Positions 35,354-46,595 of a stretch of DNA of 64,000 bases are shown here, in pieces. This DNA is from Bromus sterilis (Eukaryota > Streptophyta > Magnoliopsida > Poales > Poaceae). The first letter of the stretch is position 1; the number at the start of each line of letters is the position of its first letter. The position numbers and the translations under genes are program-made. Location of the stretch: assembly GCA_950022295.1 (NCBI GenBank), contig OX465596.1:122182501-122246500 (forward strand), in the 5' to 3' direction. The notes under the pieces were generated by a model. That model saw only the letters and a program-made list of their open reading frames with translations. It made no database searches and was not told the origin of the DNA.

Positions 35354-37443
35354 TGTCAGAACCCTCTGTTAGGTAATGTGTTAGGGTTAGCCAGTACTCT
35401 TGCATCATGTCAAAATTTCAAAAGAAATCCTTGAAATCAAAATTCAAAAGCAAATGGGAGAAGGAACCCCCCAGATGAATTAATTCAAAAGGCCAGATAA
35501 AAATCTTCTCCAAAAATTCATGTTAGATTTTTGAAAAGTCTTATAAATGAGTGTGATCACATATCAAGTGATGTGGGACCCACCCCATGCTCATAGATTT
35601 TTCAAATATTCAAATAGTGCCTTGGATTTAAAGAAATATCCCTATTTGATTTAAAATTCAAATCATTTGAATTTTAAAAATGTTGAAACTTTATAAGTGG
35701 CTAGTCTATATTATTATGAAGCCATATAAAAAATTTCAGCATTTAATAAAATGTTTAGCTATTTTATTTAGCTAAACAGAACAAATGTCAGAAGAAAACA
35801 GAAAAAGGAAATAAGAAAAAGAAGAAGGAAGCTTACCAGACGCATTTGGGCGAAGGCCCGCTTACCTCAGCCGGCCCAACCCACGACACCCTTGTCGTCT
35901 TCTTCTCCCCGGTGCCAAGCAGCTCGCTGGAGGGCAGAGCGCGGGCTGGGCGCCACCTCGACGCCTTCGAGCTTCCAGGCCTTCCCAAGCCTTATCTCCT
36001 CGTCCTGGAGACGCACCGCTCCACTCCCCTCCCTCCAGAACCACCTCCCCCTCCTCTCTCGCCCGTTTCGTCGACGCCCGAGAAGTACGCCGGAGCACCG
36101 TCGAGCCCCCGCGTAGCCATCGATGCCGAGAAGCCTCCGGATCCAGTCCATCGTCTTCACCGCAGTCGTCTTCGTCTTCGAGTGGAATAGGAGGAGCTGA
36201 AACCCCCTGGAGCTGCCGAATCGCGTCGTCGTCTTCATCTACGGCCGCCGCGCAACTTCGTCGATTACATCGCCGTCGAGCCACCCCAGCCATCGCCACC
36301 ACCTCCGTTGAGTTCCTGGTGAGCTCACAGTCAAAACCCCTAACCTATCCCCCTTGATTTCTTCCTCTGTCACTGCTTGCCTTGGTCGCCGAAGTACCGA
36401 GCCGCCACGGTCGTCGTCGGCGCGGATCTGTTAGGCAATCGTCCTCGCCGTCTTGTCCATCACCTCCACCGTGGACTGCTGCTTCGAACGCGCCCAACGG
36501 TGGCTCCAATGGTGCTCTGCAGCGAGATCCACCCCGAGCCCGTGCCACGGCTGCCGCTAGGGCTCGTCGCCGGCATCACTCCGGTGCCCCCCGGTGGCGT
36601 TGCTGTGCTCTAGGTGATGCGGAAGAGCTCGGGCTTCCGTTTGGTGGTCTCAGCGCACCAAATGGTGGCCGGAGCCGCCGTCCCGTGCGTCGCCGCCGCG
36701 TCGGATGGTCGCCGGTGACTTGCCGCCGGTGAAGTCCACGTAGCCGGCGTGTTTAAACGTTAACCACCCCCCTAATGACCCCCTGAGCCAATGACAATTG
36801 GGCCCAGTGGCTTAATTAAGCCACTGGATAAGTTAACCCAACGGATTTAATTCAACCAGCCACTGACAGGTGGGACCCCCTTGTCAGCCTCCCCTGACGT
36901 CAGCTTGGCGCAATAAATCGATTAAATGAATTTCCACAAAATCAAATTGAATTAAAGAAATTCCAGAAATTACCCCAAACTTTGGAAATTCATAGAAAAT
37001 TCATATTAACTCCAAATTGGACAAATAATATATGAAAAATGATCAGGAGAAAATTATCTTTCCAAATATGCAACTTTCAACTATGTTTGAGTTGATTTTA
37101 AAATGGTACCAGTAGCATATGTCATTTTTATTATTTGGAATTAATTCAAATTCAAATCAAATGCTTTTGCAACTTGGACCATGGAATTATGCTACATTTC
37201 AACCACACATCAGAGGCATATCATACACATTTGAAGATGATTCAAATTGATCAAACCATGTCACATATAACTTGACTAAGTTCGAATTCAAATTGGAGTT
37301 TGAATTTGCAGTTCAATTTGCAATATACTCCATTTAAATGGAATTGCTTCACACATCAAAGCATTTACATCAAGTTCCAACCTTCCATCATGTGATTGTG
37401 CATTGTATTTACTTTGCTACTTTGCTTGTTGTTTGTCGAGTAG

Positions 37444-38687
37444 AGGTGGAACCGGAGCAGGAGGCTGCCCCCTTCGTTGAAGACCCAGAACCCGAACCTC
37501 GTCAGCAAGGCAAGCAAACCCCCATTGATCATGTCGATAAAATCCCACTTCCCTCTCATGTCTCGCCTATGCATTGTTTAGGATGATCACCATGATTCGT
37601 TTCTACCGCATAGATGAACCCATTCCTTTGCATGACCTATCATTTTGTCACAGTAGTAAGCAAACCACAATCCTAGAAAATGTAGGAGTTGTTTGATATC
37701 ATGTGGCCCCTGCAAATGTTATCGCTTATTGCATGCTTAGTATGATACCATGTTGTTATTGTGATGTGAGTCGGGATGGTAGTGATCATGTTGGTGTTGG
37801 TAGAAAAGTGTTGGTGAATCGACCCTAATACAAGGTGAACGATGAGAGGCTGTGTAGGAGTACACGTTGGGTTGTCTCGTTGAAGACCGCCCTAAGTCCG
37901 AGTTCTTGTGTGGTAATCCAAGATGAAGAGTACAACCACACATTGGGCTCACTGACCCCTATCAACCTATTAACTCATCCCTTTCGATGTCCAGATGTCG
38001 CAATAGTTCGGAGTTCTGGTAGGCTTGTGGCCTGGATGCTAAGTGAGAGAACGGCTCATCCGAGACCGGCTTATGCACCACGCACACATCACTTGGGTCC
38101 ACTTCGGTAAACCGGCCGGGTTCACGATAGTGGTAACCAACCCAAGTAGGCGGCTTTCTCGGACTAGATCGGCTATGAGGTAACAGTTGTGGTGAGCATC
38201 CTCGCTGGCACCCCTTGAATGGTGTCGAGATCAAAGGCGGTGAATGATGATCATGTGTGTGTAGCAGTACACCCCTGCAGGGTTAACAAAACTATTCGAA
38301 TAGCCGCGTCCGCGGTTATGGACTGCTTGGAAAGCTTAGCTTGATTATTAGACAACTTGAACTGGATACTTCTAAAACTCGCAAGATAAGCGTGAGTGCT
38401 ATGGTGTGCTTCTCGTGGGGAAGTCGAGGAAGTAACCATAGTGGTCTATTGGTTGAAGAGATGTAGTGGACTCGTGTACGCTTCTTACCTCAAGTCTGGT
38501 ACTCGTAATTCAGGACTAGCCAAGTCAAAGCTGGCACTTCTGCAAGTGAAACCCCACCTCCCTTTACCTTGATAAATGTGCATGAGTAGTATAGTTCCTA
38601 TGTAAGTCTTGCTGAGTACGATTTTGTACTCACGTTTTCTTAATCTATGTTTTAGATGAAACCACCGACCCCGATGGTGACTTCTAA
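37444..38687 (+). pseudogene. LTR-embedded spliced ORF, Z2 copy
   Basis: E2 37444-37509 (66 bases) after TTTGTCGAGTAG reads V-E-P-E-Q-E-A-A-P-F-V-E with E-P-E-P near its end; donor is G|GCAAGC. Compared with Z3 it differs at two bases, both synonymous. E3 begins 38656 after ATGTTTTAG in the same phase, with D-P-D-G, but meets TAA at 38685-38687, earlier than Z3, so this copy is probably truncated. Confidence 0.5.
38273..38315 (+). repeat. Triple palindrome block, Z2
   Basis: CCCTGCAGGG 38273-38282, CTATTCGAATAG 38292-38303, CCGCGG 38310-38315. Confidence 0.85.
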
Positions 38688-39453
38688 CCGAAGCTCGAAG
38701 AATGAAGACTCTGACCAAGACCAAGCTAGTGTAGTCCCAGTCAGACGACTGGTTCCCTCGTGGAGGGTTAGTTTTTCGATAAGGCTTCTCTAAGCCATTT
38801 GTTAAACTTATCTGTACTCAGACCTACTTTGCTTCCGCTTGTCTGTTGTAATGTTGGATCACATGCTTGTGATCTCTGTGTGCACTCTGTAAGAGTTATT
38901 AATAAAGATATATACTTTGTAGAGAATTGCAATGATACCTGTTGTCCATACAAGGCATGTGTGCTGCGTGTATGTTTATAACATGCATGTCTTAGTATGG
39001 GTTTCCGAGACCTTAGTTGTGATCTGGTTGGCGGTCTTTTATACACCAAGTGGCCCTTAGATGTGCGCACCTTGGGGCATCGCGATGCGATTGTTCGAGA
39101 CTTTGTCTCGTGCACACTTTGTGGTATGATCGAGCCCTCCCTAGACCCCGACTAAGTGATCGGGCTGGAGTAAGTGTATGTAAGAGTTATGAGATAGTCG
39201 ATAGTATGGTTGAGGCGACTTGTCTTTGAATATGGGAGTTCATCACCCATATCATTAGACTTGTGTGCGGATGATGAGGACCCATCTCAGTTGATCATCC
39301 GGCTTGGATGGGATGCCCCTCACGTACGATTCTTTCCGAGAACGTTCTGTGCTTGGCCTTGTCTGCTTAGACAAGTGGGTACGGTTCTTGGCTCTCCATA
39401 TGCCTATGTCTTAGCTGTACTTGCATACGCTAACCCCGGGTCCCGACAGCATC

Positions 39454-41208
39454 CTTCAGAAACATAAATTGAATGGAACAAACTTTACCACCTGGTATAG
39501 AAATCTGAGAATTGTTCTCAAGCATGATAAAAAGGAAAATGTTCTAGAGGAACCGCTTCCAGAGGAACCAGCTGATAATGCCATCGCTGCTGCTAAGAAT
39601 TCCTATCAGAAACTCAAGGATGAGTCTACTAAGATCAGCTGCCTCATGATGGATTCTATGGAGGCCAAGCTGCTACAGCAGTTCGAAGACATTAGGGCTT
39701 TCAATATGATCAAGAGTCTTAAGGGCATGTTTCAGGTTCACGCTAGGACCAAAAGGTTCAACGTCTGGCGATCCCTGATGGATTGCAAGCGGAAAGAGGG
39801 TGATCCACTGAGCCCGCATGTCATCAAAATAATGGGATATATGCAAGCTTTGGATCGTCTTGGGCATCCTTTGACTCCCGAGTCAGCTATAGATACAATT
39901 ATGGGTTCTCTTCCGCCAAGCTATAACTCGTTCATTACGAACTTTCATATGCATGGAATGGAAAAGAAGCCCACTGAATTGCATGGTATGCTTAAGATAG
40001 CAGAGCAGGACATTAAGAAGAGCACACATCAAGTGTTGATGGTGAAGAACACGGCCAAGTTCAAGAAGTCATGGACCAAGAAGAAGGCTAACTCAAAGGG
40101 AAAGGACAAGGATGTGATCCCGACTCCAGCCCCGGCGCCTAAGCCTGGACCTGAAGCAGAGACCATTTGCTTCTATTGCAAGGAGAATGGTCACTGGAAG
40201 AGGAACTGCACCAAGTGGCTCGCCAGCAAGGGCAAGAGCAGTGGGAGTACGTCTTCTACAAGTACACTTGTTGTATATGTTATAGACATTTATCTTGCGG
40301 ATATTTCTAATAGTTCTTGGGTATATGATACCGGATCGGTTGTTCACATTTGCAACTCGATGCAGGGACTAAAAATAAGTAGAGATGTCGCAAGAGGAGA
40401 AGTTGACATTCGCGTCGGGAATAAAGCAAGAGTTGCTGCATTAGCCGTCGGCACCATGCAACTTTATTTACCTTCTGGATTTGTAATGGAGCTTGATAAT
40501 TGTTATTATATTCCATCGTTAAGTCGAAACATTATTTCTTCCTCATGTTTGATGAGACAATGTTATGAATTCATTATTAAGGACAATGGTTGTTCTATAT
40601 ATTTGAATAACATGTTTTATGGCTTGGCGCCCATTGTGAATGGGTTATTCATTTTGAATCTTGAAGGTGAATCTGTCTATAATATAAATGCCAAGAGGCT
40701 TAAACCTAACTATCTGAATACATCATACTTTTGGCACTGTCGGCTTGGTCATATTAGTGAAAAGCGCATGAAGAAGCTCCATGATGATGGACTTTTAAAT
40801 TTGTTTTTTGATTTTGAATCATTCGAGACATGCGAATCGTGCCTACTCGGCAAGATGACCAAGACAGCTTTTGCAAAGAGTTGCAATAGGGCATCCGACT
40901 TGTTGGAACTCATACATACTGATGTGTGTGGACCAATGAGCACGACTACTAGAGGTGGTTACCAGTACTTCGTGACTTTCACCGACGACTTGAGAAGATA
41001 TGGATATATCTACTTGATGAGGCACAAGTCGGAAACCTTTGAAAAGTTGAAGGAGTTTCAGATTGAAGTAGAGAATCAACTCGGCAAGAGGATCAAACTT
41101 CTACGATCAGATCATGGAGGTGAATATCTGAGTCAAGAGTTTGATGATCATCTCAAGAGTCGTGGAATAGTTCCACAACTCACTCCTCCTGGAACGCCAC
41201 AAAGAAAT
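39454..41208 (+). pseudogene. Copia gag-pol: Gag, protease and start of integrase
   Basis: An uninterrupted frame of about 585 codons. Gag has a UBN2-type retrotransposon Gag domain (W-Y-R-N-L-R-I-V-L near its start, S-L-M-D-C-K-R in the middle) and CCHC zinc knuckle C-F-Y-C...H...C near 40167-40210. Protease D-T-G lies near 40330. The GAG-pre-integrase zinc segment (H-C-R-L-G-H; C-E-S-C) is near 40735-40845. Integrase core Asp residues are at H-T-D-V-C-G-P (near 40915) and R-S-D-H-G-G-E-Y (near 41105). It is interrupted at the GAAAT site of Y2 and resumes at 48184. Confidence 0.93.
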
Positions 41209-42948
41209 TGTAACAGCCCACATGTAATAAGCTACCAAACACCATGTATTTTACCTTCCTCTGTTGGACTTGTAACTTGTCATGGTGGGTGCTTTTGTGA
41301 TTTCATGTGATGATCTTAAGTTGCATTGGGATTGGAGCCAAATGCTTTGTGATCAGGGGTTACCCATGTGGTGCATTTGAATTATTGTTGGAATTGTTCT
41401 GCTCACATGACTTCTTTTCTCAACCTCATGTTTGGCACAGCCATTTCAAATATATTGGCCATGATTGTCATCTTTTCAAAATCCTTTTACAACATTCAAA
41501 AAAAGTAACCCTAGTTCGAAGTGAATTTGAATTCAAAAAGGGGTCACATTTTTGTTGTTGCCAAAATTGGTCAAACCACTTTTGAAAAATCCAGGAAAAT
41601 GCAAGGATTAGGAATCTCAAGCTCATAGAATTTTTTCACCTTGCTTTTCTTCTCCAAAAATCCCCCAAAGACACTTTTCTATTTATTTATAAGTGGAAAT
41701 GGTGCTGTTTGAATTTTGGGTGAATTTCTCTGCATCCAAAAATTGTGCAACCAATTTTGGATGATCTGGCATGAGGAAAGGAGTTTTAAAAAAAATATTT
41801 TTTATATATTTTATCTCCTTTTCTTTTCCTTCTTCCTTTTCTTTTCTCTGCTGGGATTTCTTTTTATACAAAGGGCCTAGCCTCTTGTTTTCTCTCCTCC
41901 CAGCCAGGCCTGGCCCAATTGGGCCTCTGCCATCCCGCAGCCCAGCTGCTTTCCAGCGAAGCGGTACGGAGGGGACATCGTACGCCGTCGATTGGAGATC
42001 GGGCGTCCCGGACAGGTCGCCTTTCCACGTCGTCCCCCTCCTCCTCTCACAGCCGACGCCAGCATCGACGTCGACGCCTGTTGACGTGGCTAGAGGGAGC
42101 CGCCCCCCTTTTAACCGCGCTCCCTAGCCCAGGAACCCCCCCTAGGGTTCCATTTCCTCCAAGCTTTCCCCTCGCCGCCGCCGCTCGAGCGAGAGCTTTC
42201 CTCCCCTGTTCCGCCGGGCACCATGATTCCGGTGAGGAATTCGCCGCCGCCTCACCACGATTCCTCGGGCCCGCGCTTGTTCTGGCCGTCTATGGACTCA
42301 CCTCCCCTGTTGCTTCGCGCAGGCTACAGGGAGGAGCTCCTGAGCGTTCCCGCGACGACGACCCCCGCCTCCGATCCGTCTGCTTCCTCGTTGCCGTCGA
42401 CCCCTTCGGTCGGCCACGTTGCGAGTCGTCACCGGCCACCTCTAGGTGAGAGAGATGACGCCCCTCCTTTCCCCCGTAGCAGTAGCAGTAGACCGCGCAT
42501 TGTGTGCCCGCGATGCCGTCCGTCGTGGCACGGCTTACCGTGTCGCCGGTGAACCCCGTGACCCCGACGAGGTCTGTACGAGTGCGAGCGTGGTGTGGCC
42601 GCGTCCAGAGCACGCCAGTGGCCTCAAAGGAGATAGCTTGGCGCCCTTTTTCATTTGCGCGTTTCTGAAGTTCGTTTGTAGACCGTGGCCGCCGTGGTTT
42701 TCCGGTGAAGCGCACGTCGTCGTTGTCGCGTCTCCGGTGCGTCCCAGTACCGGAATGGGTACCTGGGTGTACCCTCTACGTGCTGCAAGTCGCCGTCCAG
42801 TCGCCGGTGTAGCGTAGCCGAGGAGAGGCTCGTCGCCGTTTCGCTCCGCGCTCTGTCAGGTCGGGTGTCTGTCGAAGATCAGTTCAGTCACCGTGTGCAG
42901 CAGGGATTAAGGAGGCTGGCACCCTTGTAGTTTCAGAAACCGACTCGC

Positions 42949-43012
42949 AGTGCAGTGGCGAGGGAGAGCTGCTTGCGCCTGGGAGACCTTGGTTCGATCC
43001 CTGGATCCCCCC
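42949..43012 (+). other. tRNA-like Pol III module inside Y2 LTR
   Basis: B-box GGTTCGATCCC (42991-43001) is a perfect match to the Pol III consensus; GCAGTGGCGAGGGAG (42953-42967) is A-box-like; a T5 run follows at 43013-43017. Spacing of the boxes fits a tRNA or tRNA-derived SINE promoter. Complete cloverleaf stems were not found. About 500 bases after the first GTGAG donor, as in Y1, though the two sequences differ. Confidence 0.5.
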
Positions 43013-44184
43013 TTTTTATCTTTTCTGCGTCTCGTTTGTCCAGGGGCTGACGACCGGGCCCCTCGGGTCAGTGAGGGAGATGCCCGAGTGGCCAGCGGGC
43101 TGAGCCGCGGTGTGCTGTGGAATGGGCCGGTTGGCCGAATTCAGCCCAGCGCTGGAGCCCCTTCGTTCTTTTCCTTTATTCTCTTTTTTTTCTTTTCTTT
43201 TCTTTTCTGTTTTGTTTTTCTTTTCTTCAATTTGAATTTGAATTCAATTCAAATTGGATTTTCAACCTCCTGTTCATTTTGAGGCATGCCATATATCATT
43301 TTGGGGTAGCTTGACCCACTGATCTTCATGGTGAGGTCTGTTTTGCATTTTGCCCCCTCTAATAATTGATGTGTGGTAATTTTGCAGCAAACCCCCTCCT
43401 TTCTTTTGATCTGATCAAGTGTTGTCTAAATTTAAATTGCCCATGTCATATATGGATCTTGGGTAGTTTTTCACCAGGAGTTGCATGCTGTTAATGGATT
43501 AGCCATGTGAACCTTTTGTTGTAAATGCATCCTGTGCAAATTTGCACCTAGCCCCCTGAACTCCAGCTGAATTGCAACTGTGTTTGCAAATTCAGATGGT
43601 GCCATATTATATATGGTTTTGGGGTAGTTTCTTCCATGGATTTTAATGGTGATATCCTCATGATGTTTTGTGAAACTCATGTGGGCAAGGAGTGAACACC
43701 TGATCCAGGAACAATCTGATCTTTCTGCTTACAACATTTTCAACTTCAGTGCATTTGAAATGTTGTTCATCTGATCTTTTCAAATCTTGTTCCATGTCAT
43801 CTTCCTTCTTCAAGTCAGCCCTAACATATTGTCATATGCAATGTGGCTGGCTTCCAACTGTTGTTGCACCTTCTATGTGTCAATTTCACCGACACTACTC
43901 CGTCTCCGGAATCATTGTTTACTTTCACGTTGTTCAAATTCTTGCAAGTTGTTTTGTTGATCATGCCATGTTATCATGCTACTTACACCTAAATTAAGGC
44001 TTAGACCAAAGCCATTACAATGTAAATAAATGCATATGAAATTGATGACTTGTCGTCATCACCTTCATTTAAACTTGACTAGACGGGGTCGTACCATTTC
44101 AATAAAACTTGAACATGCCATCCTTGGTTGAGTTTGCACCCGTTGCTTACTTGTGTGTTTTCCTTGCCGGTGTCCTCACGTTAG

Positions 44185-45560
44185 CACCCGAGACTGACGA
44201 GGAGACTTACGTGGAGCTGTCCGACACCGAGCCCGAGGGTACCGTGGGTGCTGCTTCGACTACCTTACCAGGCAAGGGGGAGAAACTGTGTCATTACTTT
44301 ATAACTTTCTGCTCATTCCTAGCTGTAGTCTTAGAACGTTGTTGTTTGATCCTATCCACTTTATATGCCATGTTTAAACCCATACAGCCATGATCCCCAC
44401 ATCCCAGCAAACCATTGTACTGCTAAGTTACCGCTGCTCAGCCTTTGCTTGGTATGGATAGAAAACTTGCTACTTACCCTATATATTTATGGTTGGGATA
44501 TCATGCTATAACAGAAGCGGGTTGATATTTATTATTGTTAAATGATGTTAATTTATATTCGACGAAGGGTGGAAGGCTGGACTATCCCGTCTGGTGTTTT
44601 GTTCCATTTGAGTCACCTAGGACCCGAGTTCCGGGTATTGTGTTTCTTGACCAGCGTGCCTAATCGTTTGTGGGGTTTTATGGGCCCCCCTTGTCTTACC
44701 TACCTAGCTTCGTACATTCTAGTGATGGCCCGAGCTGATTTACTTTTGCAATGTGTGTGTGCTGGTTGGATCCCCAGTTGTTTCCAAACCAAACCAGGGC
44801 CAGGAGGACATAGTTTCTTGGCTGGCCCACTTTGTCCGGCTGAGGACCCGGTCTCATAGGAGAACTAACCGGCTATCCAAACCTGCGACTGACGGTAGAG
44901 ACCGATTCGAGAGCGTGGCCAGCTTTTGAGTTGGGTGTCGACTCACCGGGGGCCACCCGGAGTGTGCGTTGTTAGTTAGAGGGACTCTGACGTTCTGTTG
45001 TTTCAGGCGCTTACCTAGCCAAGTGGAAACCGGACGTACATGCGACGTCTATAATGGACAGTTGGTACACCCCTGCAGGGTAAATCTTTTCGAAAAGCCG
45101 TGTCCGCGGTTATGGACGACTTGAGACCTACTCCTTGTTCATAGAATAACATCAACTATAATCATGCTATAAAACTTGACAAACCATGTGCGTGCCTTGG
45201 TTGTCTTTCTCCGTCCAGGGGGACCGAGGGAGAAACGAGGTTGTGTTATGCTTGCGTAAGTAGGTGGATAGCCGACTTGTGACATGTTGTCAACGTAACT
45301 TCTTGGATCTCATCCCTATTCTGTTAGAACGAATAGCGACCATATATGCTAGTACGGCTGCAACCTGTCCATGTCTTTACCTTTCCTGTAGCATTAGTTA
45401 TTCCGTAATGACATGTTCTCACCCCCGTTTACATTTCTGTCTTTATCGCTTTGCCTGATCGGCCGCTGCAGTGGACTACTACCTCGACCCGAGCACCGGA
45501 CGCTACTTCGTGGAGGTGCCCCCGGAGGACGACGACGAGTACGAGTACCTCGACCAGTAG
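44185..45560 (+). CDS. Putative LTR-embedded spliced ORF, Y2 copy (best preserved)
   Basis: E2 44185-44271 (87 bases) follows acceptor CCTCACGTTAG and reads A-P-E-T-D-E-E-T-Y-V-E-L-S-D-T-E-P; its donor is CCAG|GCAAGG, a GC-type splice site. E3 45472-45560 follows CCTGATCGGCCGCTGCAG, reads V-D-Y-Y-L-D-P-S-T-G-R-Y-F-V-E-V-P-P, then a Glu/Asp/Tyr tail and TAG 45558-45560. E2 contributes one G to the first E3 codon, so the frame is open across the 1.2 kb intron. The resulting C-terminal peptide of about 58 residues is strongly acidic, with no known domain. N-terminal exon presumed upstream of 42446 but unresolved. Confidence 0.55.
45071..45109 (+). repeat. Triple palindrome block, Y2
   Basis: CCCTGCAGGG 45071-45080, CTTTTCGAAAAG 45086-45097 (perfect 12-base palindrome), CCGCGG 45104-45109. 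Confidence 0.88.
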
Positions 45561-45910
45561 GATCTTATAGTTGTGTTCAGACGTTCCCGTGGGTGGATCT
45601 TTATGTGTAGCCCTCTCTAAGGCAATTTGGATCTTGACCGTACCCGGTCCCTTTTATGCTTCCGCTTGATGTATTGATGAGTTGTACTCAGATGAGGTTG
45701 CATTATTAGACAGTGGCGTTGTATGCCCTGCTCTATTTATCTATCTACATGTATTTCTGTCTTGTAGAGTTGTGCTTATATACCTGTTGTCCAGAATTCG
45801 GCAGCGACACGAGTGCGAGTGTCGTACGCCGGTGGCGTTTGATGCGCTTCTAACTCCGACCGGACGCGAAAGCGGTTAGTCAGAGTTAGTACCGCATCAG
45901 GGGCCTTACA

Positions 45911-45930
45911 ACTTGGTATCAGAGCAGGAC
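45911..45930 (+). other. Primer binding site of Y2
   Basis: ACTTGGTATCAGAGCAGGAC starts at the LTR end and contains the full tRNA-Met complement. Confidence 0.88.
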
Positions 45931-46595
45931 TGACTGTAGGACCCTTTACTGGTCGAAGTTGAGTCTAGAAACTATTTTGGTAGTTATATAGGAAAAAAAT
46001 TCGGAGAGTAGGACCTCTTTCTGTTTTCTCCTTATTCCACCCTCCCACCCCTTTTTCCGTGAGGTAGTGCAACGTTGTTTTTCTCTGCTACTTATCCCCT
46101 TTCAAAACAATCTAGGTTCTCGTTTACATGAGGCTCCGATTCCTCTATAATTTTTTGCTAGCGACGAGATGTGTTGGCGTCTTTGAGACCACTGAGCCGC
46201 CACTTGGGGTTGACTGCTCTACCTCGCTTATGGTGTACCCCAGGTGAAACGTCCATACAGGATTTGTGGGCATCCTATGGTAATATGGATGTGGTGTCTT
46301 TTCCCCTATGGACGACCGTGATGGCGGGCCGCTCAGGGCAGATGTCTCATTGTTCAGGTTTCCAACCGCTCGTATATATTGTTGTGTGCTCGCTAGCAGA
46401 TGATTATCTTGGTTTCGGAAGATCTTGGTTTGGGGATTGCAGTAGCACCTAGCTATCGACTTTCCGGGTTAAACTTGGTGGAATTTCAGCCTTCGGCTTT
46501 CTCATACCTCGTGAGGAAGTTTTGTTGCCAATATCGCTTTATCTTCTGGTTACTTCAATGATTCGACCATGTTCTCAAGTGTTCCTGTGTACAGG
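45931..46595 (+). other. Y2 untranslated leader
   Basis: Between primer site and gag ATG; no feature recognised. Confidence 0.6.

Larger units (their letters stand above)
35354..39448 (+). mobile_element. Solo LTR Z2 (4095 bp), TSD GCATC
   Basis: Begins TGTCAGAACCC and ends GTCCCGACA; GCATC occurs at 35349-35353 and 39449-39453. No interior remains. Contains a CpG block ending in a GTGAGC donor at 36319, E2 at 37444, palindrome block at 38273 and E3 at 38656. Closest relative in the window is Z3. Confidence 0.95.
41209..45910 (+). repeat. Y2 5' LTR (4702 bp)
   Basis: Begins TGTAACAGCCCACATG and ends GGGGCCTTACA. Parts in order: AT-rich head, CpG block from about 41880 with a GTGAGAG donor at 42446, tRNA-like segment at 42949, E2 at 44185, palindrome block at 45071, E3 at 45472-45560. 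Confidence 0.93.

Noticed and set aside
45911..45930. TGGTATCAGAGC as part of a tRNA
   Set aside because: It is the primer binding site next to an LTR end, complementary to tRNA-Met.
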